DNA of 5,961 bases from an uncultured Granulicatella sp. (GTDB lineage: Bacteria > Bacillota > Bacilli > Lactobacillales > Aerococcaceae), in NCBI GenBank assembly GCA_900551535.1, contig URWJ01000095.1, forward strand, positions 1-5,961, in the 5' to 3' direction. The notes beneath the pieces are model-generated. The model did no database searches. It was given only the letters and a program-made list of their open reading frames with translations, and was not told the DNA's origin. This document shows, one piece after another, positions 1 to 5,465 of the stretch. The first letter of the stretch is position 1, and each line of letters opens with the position of its first letter. The position numbers were made by a program, and so were the translations under genes.

Positions 1-1331
1 CAAGCATCTACATCTTCGATATTTTCTTGACCACCCAAAGCATCAATAATACGAACGCTATCTTGTTTTAAGCTATCTTTAGTTTCCACAACTGGTTTTT
101 CATCACTAGCTAAATCATCTTCAACACGTCCTGGTGTAGCAACATTGAATTGAAGAATAAACCATCTAAATACAACATAGTATAAAACGCTCCAAACAAG
201 ACCAAATGGAATTTGTAATAACCAGTTTGTCTTATCATTACCTTGTAATACCCCAAATAATGTGAAGTCGATAACCCCACCTGAGAATGTATTACCGATA
301 GAGATATTTAGAATATCTGCGATGAAGAAGCTTACCCCATCAAGGAATGCGTGAATAACATATAATACTGGACTTACAAATAAGAACATGAATTCGATTG
401 GTTCTGTAATACCAGTGATGAATGAAGTTAATGCAACCCCTAAGAATAAACCAGCGTATTTTTTACGACGGTCTTTTGGTACACAGTGATACATTGCTAA
501 GCAGGCTGCTGGAAGACCGAACATCATTGTTGAGAAACGACCAGCGAAGAAACGAGTTCCTTCAGTAAATAAACCTACGTGATTTGGATCTGCTAATTGA
601 GCAAAGAAGATTTTTTGAGCTCCAGCTACTGTTTGACCAGCAACGACTTCAACACCACCTAATTCTGTATACCAGAACATTGGATAAATCATATGGTGTA
701 ATCCGACTGCACCACATAAACGCATTAAGAATCCATATAAGAATGTACCAATAGGACCCGCTTGTGAAATATATCCACCAGTTGAAACTAGTAATTGTTG
801 GAATGGTGGCCATACTACGAAGAAGATAGCCCCAACAAAAATAGATGCAAATGAAGTTACGATTGGAACAAAACGGCTACCACCGAAGAATCCAAGAACT
901 TGTGGTAATTGGATATTGTTGTAGCGGTTATGTAACCAAACAGCTATTGCACCAATTACGACAGCTCCGATAACCCCAGTATCAATTGAAGCATCTTTAC
1001 CCATGTATAATCCTACAAGAGCTTTAATTGTCGCAGTCATTACTAAGTAACCAGTTACCCCAGCAAGTGCTGCAGTCCCTTTGTCACGTTTTGCTAAACC
1101 GATACATAAGCCCACACAGAGAAGAAGTGAAAGGTTTGCAAAGATAACTTCCCCTGCTTGGCTCATTACTTTAAAGATTGCTTGTAATACATCGTTATTT
1201 AATACAGGATATGTTGCCACCGTTACCGGGTTGGATAAAGCTCCACCAATCCCTAATAACAAACCTGCTGCCGGTAAAATGGCAATCGGCAACATAAAGG
1301 CCTTCCCAATTTTTTGTAAAAATTTAAACAT
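1..1331 (-). CDS. PTS permease, glucose/N-acetylglucosamine superfamily, EIIC-EIIB (3' end missing)
   Basis: Membrane sugar permease of the phosphotransferase system, which imports a sugar and phosphorylates it using phosphate relayed from PEP via HPr and EIIA. I translated 443 codons from the ATG at 1331-1329, preceded by an AAGGGGGA ribosome binding site; the frame is open to the window edge. Residues about 1-398 are the EIIC domain with many hydrophobic segments. The family-typical GLHH motif is at 210-213 and GITEPIEF at 307-314, the signature of the sugar-binding region. A charged linker (about 400-423) leads into the start of EIIB (IIDALGG, 428-434). The last bases encode VDA followed by TG, where this family has the phosphorylated Cys. 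No EIIA domain is present in the visible part; one could follow or be supplied in trans. The gene lies 35 nt downstream of nanE with no terminator between, so they are probably co-transcribed. Substrate is inferred from context only: ManNAc, GlcNAc, glucosamine or glucose are possible. The family call is firm and the specificity open. Confidence 0.93.
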   Translation of the reverse strand, partial: MFKFLQKIGKAFMLPIAILPAAGLLLGIGGALSNPVTVATYPVLNNDVLQAIFKVMSQAGEVIFANLSLLLCVGLCIGLAKRDKGTAALAGVTGYLVMTATIKALVGLYMGKDASIDTGVIGAVVIGAIAVWLHNRYNNIQLPQVLGFFGGSRFVPIVTSFASIFVGAIFFVVWPPFQQLLVSTGGYISQAGPIGTFLYGFLMRLCGAVGLHHMIYPMFWYTELGGVEVVAGQTVAGAQKIFFAQLADPNHVGLFTEGTRFFAGRFSTMMFGLPAACLAMYHCVPKDRRKKYAGLFLGVALTSFITGITEPIEFMFLFVSPVLYVIHAFLDGVSFFIADILNISIGNTFSGGVIDFTLFGVLQGNDKTNWLLQIPFGLVWSVLYYVVFRWFILQFNVATPGRVEDDLASDEKPVVETKDSLKQDSVRIIDALGGQENIEDVDA

Positions 1332-1366
1332 GTGGTTTTCCCCCTTAAACTATAAATCAGTAATGT

Positions 1367-2053
1367 TTAATCTTTTCCTACTTGTTGAATCGCATCAACA
1401 AATTTTTTCGTGATGAGTTGTGGACGAGTAATCGCTGAACCTACAACGACACTATACGCACCTAACTCAAGCACACGTTTTACCTTTTCAGGTGTATCGA
1501 TATTGCCTTCTGCAATAAGTGGGTGTTTGATTCGTGCTAACACTGTTCTCAAGATTTCAAAATCATTTTCTTCAATTTTGTCGCCTTTACTTTGTTTGGT
1601 ATATCCTACTAAAGTACTTCCGATAAAATCAAAGCCGAGTTCATCAGCATGAATCATTTCTTCTACCGTTGAACAGTCTGCCATCAGTAATTGTTCTGGA
1701 TATTTTGCTCTGATTTCATGATAGAAATCATCAAGTGTTTGTCCATTTGGACGAGTAGATGTAGTGGCATCGAGAGCAATAATCTCTGGTTTCACCGTCA
1801 TCAATTCGTCAATTTCTTTCATCGTAGCGGTAATAAAGACGTCGGCATCATCATAATCACGTTTAATAATTCCAATAACTGGTAAATCGACAGCCTCTTT
1901 GATTGCTTTGATGTCAATCACTGAATTGGCACGAATTCCTTTCGCTCCTCCTTCCTGTGCAGCAACTGCCATACGAGCCATAATATAATCACTATGTAAT
2001 GGTTCATGCGGCAATGCTTGGCATGATACAATTAATTGACCTTGTAATCTCAT
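1367..2053 (-). CDS. nanE: N-acetylmannosamine-6-phosphate 2-epimerase
   Basis: Cytoplasmic TIM-barrel enzyme that epimerises ManNAc-6-P to GlcNAc-6-P, a step of sialic acid and ManNAc catabolism. The 228-residue protein matches the usual NanE length (about 220-235). Visible family features are GIRANSV (39-45) with Arg41, GIIKRDY (61-67) with the likely catalytic Lys64, LDATTSTRP (94-102), ADCST (125-129) with Asp126, AEGNI (181-185) with the likely catalytic Glu182, and the phosphate-binding GSAITRP (205-211). All expected active-site positions are present, judged against my knowledge of the characterised clostridial enzyme. The start is supported by GAAGGAGG six nt upstream of the ATG. It is the first gene of a transcription unit with its own promoter, and a PTS permease follows after 35 nt. 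No nanA lyase or nanK kinase is in the window. A PTS that delivers ManNAc already phosphorylated would make NanK unnecessary, but that is inference. Confidence 0.96.
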   Translation of the reverse strand: MRLQGQLIVSCQALPHEPLHSDYIMARMAVAAQEGGAKGIRANSVIDIKAIKEAVDLPVIGIIKRDYDDADVFITATMKEIDELMTVKPEIIALDATTSTRPNGQTLDDFYHEIRAKYPEQLLMADCSTVEEMIHADELGFDFIGSTLVGYTKQSKGDKIEENDFEILRTVLARIKHPLIAEGNIDTPEKVKRVLELGAYSVVVGSAITRPQLITKKFVDAIQQVGKD

Positions 2054-2059
2054 AAACAG

Positions 2060-2067
2060 CCTCCTTC
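2060..2067 (-). promoter_or_regulatory. nanE ribosome binding site
   Basis: Reads GAAGGAGG on the minus strand, six nt before the nanE ATG. It is a near-perfect anti-16S match and fixes the start codon. It touches the most downstream of the TACTAAAAAT direct repeats, so a protein bound there could also lie over the translation start region. Confidence 0.85.
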
Positions 2068-2079
2068 TATTTTTAGTAA
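2065..2079. repeat. Direct repeat copy A (15-mer), downstream of the nanE start site
   Basis: Minus strand TTACTAAAAATAGAA, identical over 15 bases to copy C at 2130-2144. It lies between the predicted transcription start and the nanE ribosome binding site, where a bound repressor could block elongation or initiation. The core decamer TACTAAAAAT occurs three times in about 75 bp. This is a candidate operator; the binding protein is unknown. Confidence 0.6.
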
Positions 2080-2086
2080 AACCCTT

Positions 2087-2098
2087 ACATTTTTAGTA
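2087..2098. repeat. Direct repeat copy B, overlapping the nanE -10
   Basis: Minus strand TACTAAAAATGT. It shares the decamer TACTAAAAAT with copies A and C and is offset 20 bp (about two helical turns) from copy A, so both would face the same side of the DNA. Part of the match is the -10 hexamer itself (TATACT), so some of the identity may reflect promoter sequence rather than a separate binding site. Confidence 0.5.
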
Positions 2099-2123
2099 TA
2101 CCTACCTCAGAAAACATTTTCAA
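2095..2123 (-). promoter_or_regulatory. Candidate sigma-A promoter of nanE-PTS
   Basis: On the minus strand, -35 TTGAAA (2123-2118) and -10 TATACT (2100-2095) are separated by exactly 17 nt. Each hexamer is one base from consensus (TTGACA, TATAAT). Transcription would begin near 2088, giving a leader of about 35 nt. It sits downstream of the liaR terminator, so nanE-PTS appears to be expressed independently of the stress operon. Confidence 0.72.
2109..2122 (-). promoter_or_regulatory. cre-like site (CcpA catabolite repression) over the nanE -35
   Basis: The minus strand reads TGAAAATGTTTTCT, containing the inverted repeat GAAAA-TG-TTTTC. Against the cre pattern TGWAANCGNTNWCA it matches at all but two positions (the central C is T, the final A is T). 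It overlaps the -35 hexamer, a position where bound CcpA would block RNA polymerase, as expected for a secondary-sugar operon. The departure from the central CG lowers confidence. Confidence 0.45.
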
Positions 2124-2129
2124 TATTAG

Positions 2130-2152
2130 TTCTATTTTTAGTAACTACTTTC
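2130..2152. repeat. Direct repeat copy C with extended upstream half, just upstream of the nanE -35
   Basis: The minus strand contains TTACTAAAAATAGAA (2144-2130), identical to copy A. Reading from 2152, GAAAGTAGTTACTAAAA also resembles the segment at 2203-2185. It lies directly upstream of the -35, a position suited to an activator or a looping repressor. The arms TAGTT and AACTA flank the core as a short inverted repeat (2127-2147). Confidence 0.55.
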
Positions 2153-2184
2153 AGAAACGGGTACAAATCACTTATCTATCACAC

Positions 2185-2203
2185 TTTTATAGAAATTACT
2201 TTC
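2185..2203. repeat. Diverged repeat copy D, far upstream of nanE
   Basis: The minus strand reads GAAAGTAATTTCTATAAAA. It aligns with the copy C region (GAAAGTAGTTACTAAAAA, 2152-2135) with three mismatches across the first 18 positions. The GAAAGTAATTTC part is also a short inverted repeat (GAAA...TTTC). It lies just beyond the liaR terminator. It may be a fourth, distal operator or a chance AT-rich match. Confidence 0.35.
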
Positions 2204-2204
2204 A

Positions 2205-2242
2205 TCAAAAAAGCCAATCTTGCAAGAACAAGATTGGCTTTT
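2205..2242 (-). terminator. Intrinsic terminator of liaF-liaS-liaR
   Basis: Two bases after the liaR stop, the minus strand forms a 14-bp hairpin (arms 2242-2229 and 2222-2209; loop TTCTTG) containing AGCCAATCTTG and its complement. The 3' arm runs into six T residues. It is a perfect Rho-independent terminator that separates the stress operon from nanE. On the other strand the T-run is interrupted after four bases, so it is probably one-directional. Confidence 0.93.
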
Positions 2243-2244
2243 CG

Positions 2245-2880
2245 TTACATTTTAATCAATTGATGTTTGAACGCGTAAATCGTTGCTTGCGTTCTATCTT
2301 CTACTTCTAATTTCGAGAGAATATTTGAGACGTGCGTCTTCACTGTCTTCAACGTGATAAACAACTCGTCGGCGATTTCCTGATTCGATTTTCCTTGAGC
2401 GATTAAGAGTAACACTTCTAATTCACGCTGTGTTAAATCTTCATGCAAGAAATGTTGCTGCTTCATTTGGATACGGTTCACGAGTTTATCCGTTACTTGC
2501 GGTTCAAATACCCCATCCCCTTGATAGGTATCTCGAATGGCTTTTGCGATTTGAGAAGCAGAAGCCGTCTTTAAGATATAGCTCTTTGCTCCTGCGTTAA
2601 TAGCAGGAAAGACTTTCTCATCATCAATAAAGCTTGTTAGGATGATGATTTTTGCTTGCGGCCACTTTTCAAGAATTTCTTTTGTCGCTTCAATCCCATC
2701 CATCTCTGGCATCACAAGGTCCATTAGAATGATATCTGGTTTTAATTCGAGTGCTTTCTCAACACCTTCACGACCATTCTTAGCTTCATCAATCACTTCG
2801 ATATCATCTTGCATCGATAGATAGGAAGACACACCAAGTCGTACCATCTCATGATCGTCTACTAGTAATACATGTATCAT
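2245..2880 (-). CDS. liaR: LiaR/VraR-type cell-envelope stress response regulator
   Basis: Two-component response regulator of the NarL/FixJ class, 211 residues, the normal length. The receiver domain (about 1-118) has acidic residues Asp8 and Asp9, phosphoacceptor Asp54 in LMDLVMPEMDG (52-62), Thr82 and Lys104. The LuxR-type helix-turn-helix (about 147-210) shows LTQRELEVLLLIAQG (149-163), NQEIADELFITLKTVKTHV (166-184) and the recognition-helix region. Phosphorylated by LiaS, it should dimerise and activate envelope-protection genes in response to lipid II-binding antibiotics and membrane-active peptides (known for LiaR/VraR). It is the last gene of liaFSR; its ATG overlaps the liaS stop by one base (TAATG), with GGAGGGTGA as ribosome binding site inside the end of liaS. 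A strong terminator follows directly. The specific LiaR identity rests on the adjacent liaF and liaS. Confidence 0.96.
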   Translation of the reverse strand: MIHVLLVDDHEMVRLGVSSYLSMQDDIEVIDEAKNGREGVEKALELKPDIILMDLVMPEMDGIEATKEILEKWPQAKIIILTSFIDDEKVFPAINAGAKSYILKTASASQIAKAIRDTYQGDGVFEPQVTDKLVNRIQMKQQHFLHEDLTQRELEVLLLIAQGKSNQEIADELFITLKTVKTHVSNILSKLEVEDRTQATIYAFKHQLIKM

Positions 2881-3941
2881 TATTCACCCTCCATGTTACG
2901 ACTGAGCGGAATCTTAATTTCAATTGTAGTCCCTTGATTTGGGAAGCTGACAATTTTCACTTGTCCACCGAGTCCTTGCACTCTTTCTTTCATATTATTA
3001 ATTCCATAGCTTCCTGGAAGAATTTCTTCCGTATTAAATCCAACTCCATTATCTTCTACTTTAAAGAGAACATTGGAGTCTGTTTGACGTAAGTACACTT
3101 CTAATGTGGTTGCGTGCGAATGACGCAATGTATTCGATAGAAGTTCCTGTGCGATTCTAAAGAGATGATCCTCGACCCCTTCTGGTAATTGGACGTCTTC
3201 GATATCCCAATGAATCTTCATCTGTACTTTCGTTTGCAATTCGACGAGTAATCCTTCAATACCTGCTTTCAATGATTTATTTTCCAGTGAAATCGGTCTT
3301 AAGTGTAGAAGCAATGCTCTCATCTCCGATTGCGCTTGTGAGAGTACATGTTCAATCATCTTCAGTTGCTTTTGTTCTTTCTCATCGAACTTGTCTGCAC
3401 GTTCATTTAACGCAGAAATCATCATCATTGCTGCAAACAACTGTTGGCTTACAGAATCATGTAACTCACGAGCGATACGGCGTCTTTCAGTTTCAATGAC
3501 CTGCTCTTTCGTTTCAGTCCCTAAGAACTGTGGTTTACTTCCTAATTGTTGCAATTCGAGAGATACGTTTTCTAAGCGTTCTGAAATGGCCGCTGTCTGT
3601 TCATAAAAGACATTTAAATCTACGACAGTCGCTTCATTAATCCAGTTTGGTTGATCTTCTTCTTTTACGAATGGATACTTTGCTTTTTGAATCATGAATA
3701 ATTGCTCACCCATTTTACGTTCTGCTTGACGATTCAAAATAACCACTGCACAAGCTGTAATCAAACCAAGAAATAAGATTACTAATAAAAACAACGTAAT
3801 CGTCCCAAGAATCTCTTGAATACTAAGTGTCTCAACTAATTCATAGCGAATCCATTTTCGAAACAGGAATAGGAAAATGGTACTAACAAAGCTATACACT
3901 GCTGAATAGAGCATCCAGCTTTTAAAGAGGCGTTGCTTCAT
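2880..3941 (-). CDS. liaS: LiaS/VraS-type sensor histidine kinase
   Basis: Membrane histidine kinase of 353 residues, typical for LiaS/VraS. Two hydrophobic segments (about 9-27 and 44-69) flank a loop of only about 16 residues, the intramembrane-sensing layout with no room for an external ligand domain. A linker and coiled-coil-like stretch (about 112-160) follows. The HisKA_3 motif ERRRIARELHDSVSQQLF (152-169) carries phosphoacceptor His161. The ATPase domain has the N box QELLSNTLRH (265-274, Asn270), DNGVGF (297-302), YGINNMKERV (312-321) and GTTIEIKIP (337-345), so all catalytic elements are present. By family knowledge LiaF holds it inactive until envelope stress, when it phosphorylates LiaR. 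Its ATG overlaps the liaF TGA (ATGA), with GAGGTGA upstream inside liaF, pointing to translational coupling and fixed stoichiometry. Confidence 0.96.
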   Translation of the reverse strand: MKQRLFKSWMLYSAVYSFVSTIFLFLFRKWIRYELVETLSIQEILGTITLFLLVILFLGLITACAVVILNRQAERKMGEQLFMIQKAKYPFVKEEDQPNWINEATVVDLNVFYEQTAAISERLENVSLELQQLGSKPQFLGTETKEQVIETERRRIARELHDSVSQQLFAAMMMISALNERADKFDEKEQKQLKMIEHVLSQAQSEMRALLLHLRPISLENKSLKAGIEGLLVELQTKVQMKIHWDIEDVQLPEGVEDHLFRIAQELLSNTLRHSHATTLEVYLRQTDSNVLFKVEDNGVGFNTEEILPGSYGINNMKERVQGLGGQVKIVSFPNQGTTIEIKIPLSRNMEGE

Positions 3942-4672
3942 GCTTCAATCACCTCAACCTTCCCAGCGACGATGGTTGTATAAATCTTAACCCGTTTCGT
4001 ACTGCGATTATAACCTGCACTATATAGTTGAATCGATTCATTACTTAGTGTATAGGTTTGATTCTCAAATTCAACTTGTCCACCAAAGCCATGATGATGA
4101 ATCATCACCCCAACACCATACGGAACAAGAATTCGAACACGACCAAATCCTTTTCGAATCACAATCACATTTTCTTTAGCAGGTAGAATGGTATTCCCTA
4201 AATCGATAATCGTATCTCCTGCAAATTGTCCTGCATTAATGTCATTCCATTCGTATGGCTCGTCTCCTATCACTTGAGAACCAAGCCAGTCATAACGATG
4301 TATTGAGCCAGGTTCAGGAGTGTCTTCACGCGAATCTACAAAAATATACTCTTGCTTCTGTCTCTTTGAAAATAAGCCCGAAATGGAAGAAATCGAGAAA
4401 TCATTTTTATCAAATAGTACTACTAGCAATGCTCCAATCATTCCAAGCCAAATTCCAGAAGTCGAAAGTAATGGTAAGAGAATAAATAATGCTCCAAAGC
4501 ACATTCCACTATTTCTTAAAAATTTAATGTGTTTAAAAATAACAAAACTAGATAGAGTAATCGCGACACCAATTGCAAAGAAGATGAATAGGCCTATTCT
4601 AGATGTAATCTCTAAAGCAGATACAATAGTCCCGATTAATAAAATAATTAGTATTAGTTTAAATTTCCTCAT
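3938..4672 (-). CDS. liaF: LiaF/VraT-type membrane inhibitor of the LiaRS system
   Basis: Membrane protein that in characterised Firmicutes inhibits LiaS in the absence of envelope stress. I choose the ATG at 4672-4670 (244 residues, like B. subtilis LiaF), because GGAGGTGAG lies seven nt upstream. The open frame extends to an ATG at 4729, but those 19 extra residues are hydrophilic, read through the ribosome binding site and overlap the likely promoter. The N-terminal half has about four hydrophobic segments (about 4-20, 26-47, 57-71, 73-87). The cytoplasmic C-terminal half carries the family pattern WNDINAGQFAGDTIIDLG (142-159), followed by NVIVIRKGFGRVRILVPYG (168-186), predicted to form the beta-rich DUF2154-like domain. 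It is first in the liaFSR operon; no liaI or liaH homologue is in the window. A run of three His (192-194) in the C-terminal domain stands out, with no assigned role. Confidence 0.95.
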   Translation of the reverse strand: MRKFKLILIILLIGTIVSALEITSRIGLFIFFAIGVAITLSSFVIFKHIKFLRNSGMCFGALFILLPLLSTSGIWLGMIGALLVVLFDKNDFSISSISGLFSKRQKQEYIFVDSREDTPEPGSIHRYDWLGSQVIGDEPYEWNDINAGQFAGDTIIDLGNTILPAKENVIVIRKGFGRVRILVPYGVGVMIHHHGFGGQVEFENQTYTLSNESIQLYSAGYNRSTKRVKIYTTIVAGKVEVIEA

Positions 4673-4675
4673 CTT

Positions 4676-4684
4676 CTCACCTCC
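4676..4684 (-). promoter_or_regulatory. liaF ribosome binding site that decides the start
   Basis: The minus strand reads GGAGGTGAG, ending three nt before the ATG at 4672, with GGAGG seven nt away. The longer frame starting at 4729 has no comparable site and would place this motif inside the coding region, so the downstream ATG is preferred. Confidence 0.88.
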
Positions 4685-4696
4685 ATTACACGTATT

Positions 4697-4705
4697 AGTA
4701 TACCA
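4697..4705 (-). promoter_or_regulatory. Candidate extended -10 promoter of liaFSR
   Basis: The minus strand reads TGGTATACT: a TGn extension in front of -10 TATACT. No good -35 sits at 16-18 nt upstream (TAGGAT at 17 nt is poor), and TTGAAC is only 12 nt away. That architecture suits a promoter that needs an activator, consistent with LiaR autoregulation. Transcription would begin near 4690, giving a short leader of about 18 nt. Confidence 0.55.
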
Positions 4706-4739
4706 TCTTCTCACGTTCAATCCTATCATGAATTCAAAA

Positions 4740-4755
4740 CTCGTCCATCAGACTT
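4740..4755 (-). promoter_or_regulatory. Possible LiaR/CesR-type box upstream of liaFSR
   Basis: The minus strand reads TAAGTCTGATGGACGA, containing the imperfect inverted repeat AGTC-N5-GACg. It resembles the box I recall for the lactococcal LiaR homologue CesR (TCAGHCTnnAGDCTGA), agreeing at most defined positions in the left half and fewer in the right. It is centred about 58 bp upstream of the predicted start, a reasonable activator position. The match is imperfect, so this is a hypothesis. Confidence 0.33.
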
Positions 4756-4771
4756 AAGGATGAAATCCAAC

Positions 4772-4802
4772 AAAAAAAGAGCCAGGACAATTCCTAGCTC
4801 TT
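4772..4802 (-). terminator. Intrinsic terminator of greA
   Basis: About 20 nt after the greA stop, the minus strand forms an 11-bp hairpin (arms 4802-4792 and 4787-4777, one G-T wobble, loop ATTG). It contains AAGAGCTAGGA and TCCTGGCTCTT and ends in a run of seven T. It separates greA from liaFSR. Confidence 0.93.
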
Positions 4803-4822
4803 CTTCGCTTCAAATGAATGGA

Positions 4823-5302
4823 TTACGCAGATTGAATATCAATAATTCTGATCTTCATTTCTCCGCCTGGTGTTGGAATCACCACTTCTTCATTTAATTT
4901 TTTACCAATAATTCCTTTGGCAATTGGAGAGTCATTTGAAATTTTACCTTCAACTGGGTTTGCTTCTGCACTACCCACGATTGTGTAAGTTTCTTCGTCT
5001 CCATCTGGTAATTCGATAAACGTAATTTTTCTTCCTAGTGAAACAACATCTTTTTCTACATTGTTATCATCGATGATTTCCGCAAAACGAATCATTTTTT
5101 CTAACGTTGAAATACGTCCTTCTACGAAAGCTTGTTCATCTTTAGCTGATTCATATTCAGAGTTTTCAGATAAGTCACCGTAGCTACGAGCAATTTTGAT
5201 ACGTTCTACGATTTCTTTACGTTTAACGACTTTTAATTCTTCTAATTCTGCTTCAAGTTTTGCTTTCCCTTCAAGCGTCATTGGAAATACTTTTTCAGTC
5301 AT
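4823..5302 (-). CDS. greA: Transcription elongation factor GreA
   Basis: RNA polymerase secondary-channel factor that stimulates cleavage of backtracked transcripts so that arrested complexes can resume. At 159 residues it is the usual length (about 157-160). The N-terminal coiled coil (about 9-75) has the tip motif YGDLSENSEY (41-50), with the acidic pair Asp43 and Glu46 that positions the catalytic Mg2+ (equivalent to Asp41 and Glu44 in E. coli). The C-terminal FKBP-like domain (about 85-158) includes SPIAKGIIGKK and VVIPTPGGEMKIRII. AGGGGAG stands six nt before the ATG, confirming the start. It follows udk, as in many Firmicutes including B. subtilis, but here a strong terminator and a candidate promoter lie between them, so greA is probably transcribed mainly from its own start. 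Its own terminator follows. Confidence 0.98.
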   Translation of the reverse strand: MTEKVFPMTLEGKAKLEAELEELKVVKRKEIVERIKIARSYGDLSENSEYESAKDEQAFVEGRISTLEKMIRFAEIIDDNNVEKDVVSLGRKITFIELPDGDEETYTIVGSAEANPVEGKISNDSPIAKGIIGKKLNEEVVIPTPGGEMKIRIIDIQSA

Positions 5303-5354
5303 ACGATTCTCCCCTATATCGTTTTTTTAGATTATCTCAATCTGCAATGCTAAA

Positions 5355-5383
5355 ACTTTAACATTTTATAACCGAGATTGCAA
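5355..5383 (-). promoter_or_regulatory. Candidate promoter of greA
   Basis: On the minus strand, TTGCAA (5383-5378) and TAAAGT (5360-5355) are 17 nt apart, and TGT just before the -10 gives an extended -10. The -10 matches consensus at four of six positions. Transcription would begin near 5348 with a leader of about 46 nt. The surrounding sequence is very AT-rich, so other choices (for example TATAAA at 5371-5366) cannot be excluded. Confidence 0.5.
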
Positions 5384-5426
5384 GTCTTAATTTGAAATTT
5401 AATTCGATTTTAAAATTTTATTCCAT

Positions 5427-5457
5427 AAAAATCCCCTAGGATAAGCTTTCCTAGGGG
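5427..5457 (-). terminator. Intrinsic terminator of udk
   Basis: Eight nt after the udk stop, the minus strand forms a GC-rich 9-bp hairpin (CCCCTAGGA, loop AAGCTTA, TCCTAGGGG; arms 5457-5449 and 5441-5433) followed by A and then five T. It is a clear Rho-independent terminator; some read-through into greA is possible. Confidence 0.9.
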
Positions 5458-5465
5458 TTAACAAT

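Noticed and set aside
1332..1366. A promoter or terminator between nanE and the PTS gene.
   Set aside because: The 35-nt gap holds a ribosome binding site but no hairpin with a T-run and no convincing -35/-10 pair, so co-transcription is the simpler reading.
1081..1413. A plus-strand open frame of 110 codons opposite the PTS gene and the nanE 3' end.
   Set aside because: It has no recognisable family and lies antisense to two well-conserved genes, in a composition expected of a shadow frame. The same applies to the plus-strand frames at 1410-1652, 1691-1885, 2642-2824, 3272-3606, 4255-4757 and 5583-5793.
4703..4725. TTGAAC upstream of liaF as a -35 element.
   Set aside because: It is only 12 nt from TATACT, too close for a sigma-A promoter; the TGn extended -10 is a better explanation.
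4673..4729. An upstream ATG at 4729 that would lengthen LiaF by 19 residues.
   Set aside because: The extension is hydrophilic and unlike LiaF N termini, reads through a strong GGAGGTGAG site and the extended -10, and lacks its own ribosome binding site. The ATG at 4672 gives the normal family length.
5303..5426. A structured leader or riboswitch upstream of greA.
   Set aside because: Only short inverted matches such as ATCTC/GAGAT and GATT/AATC are visible in very AT-rich sequence. There is no stable multi-helix fold or terminator/antiterminator pair.
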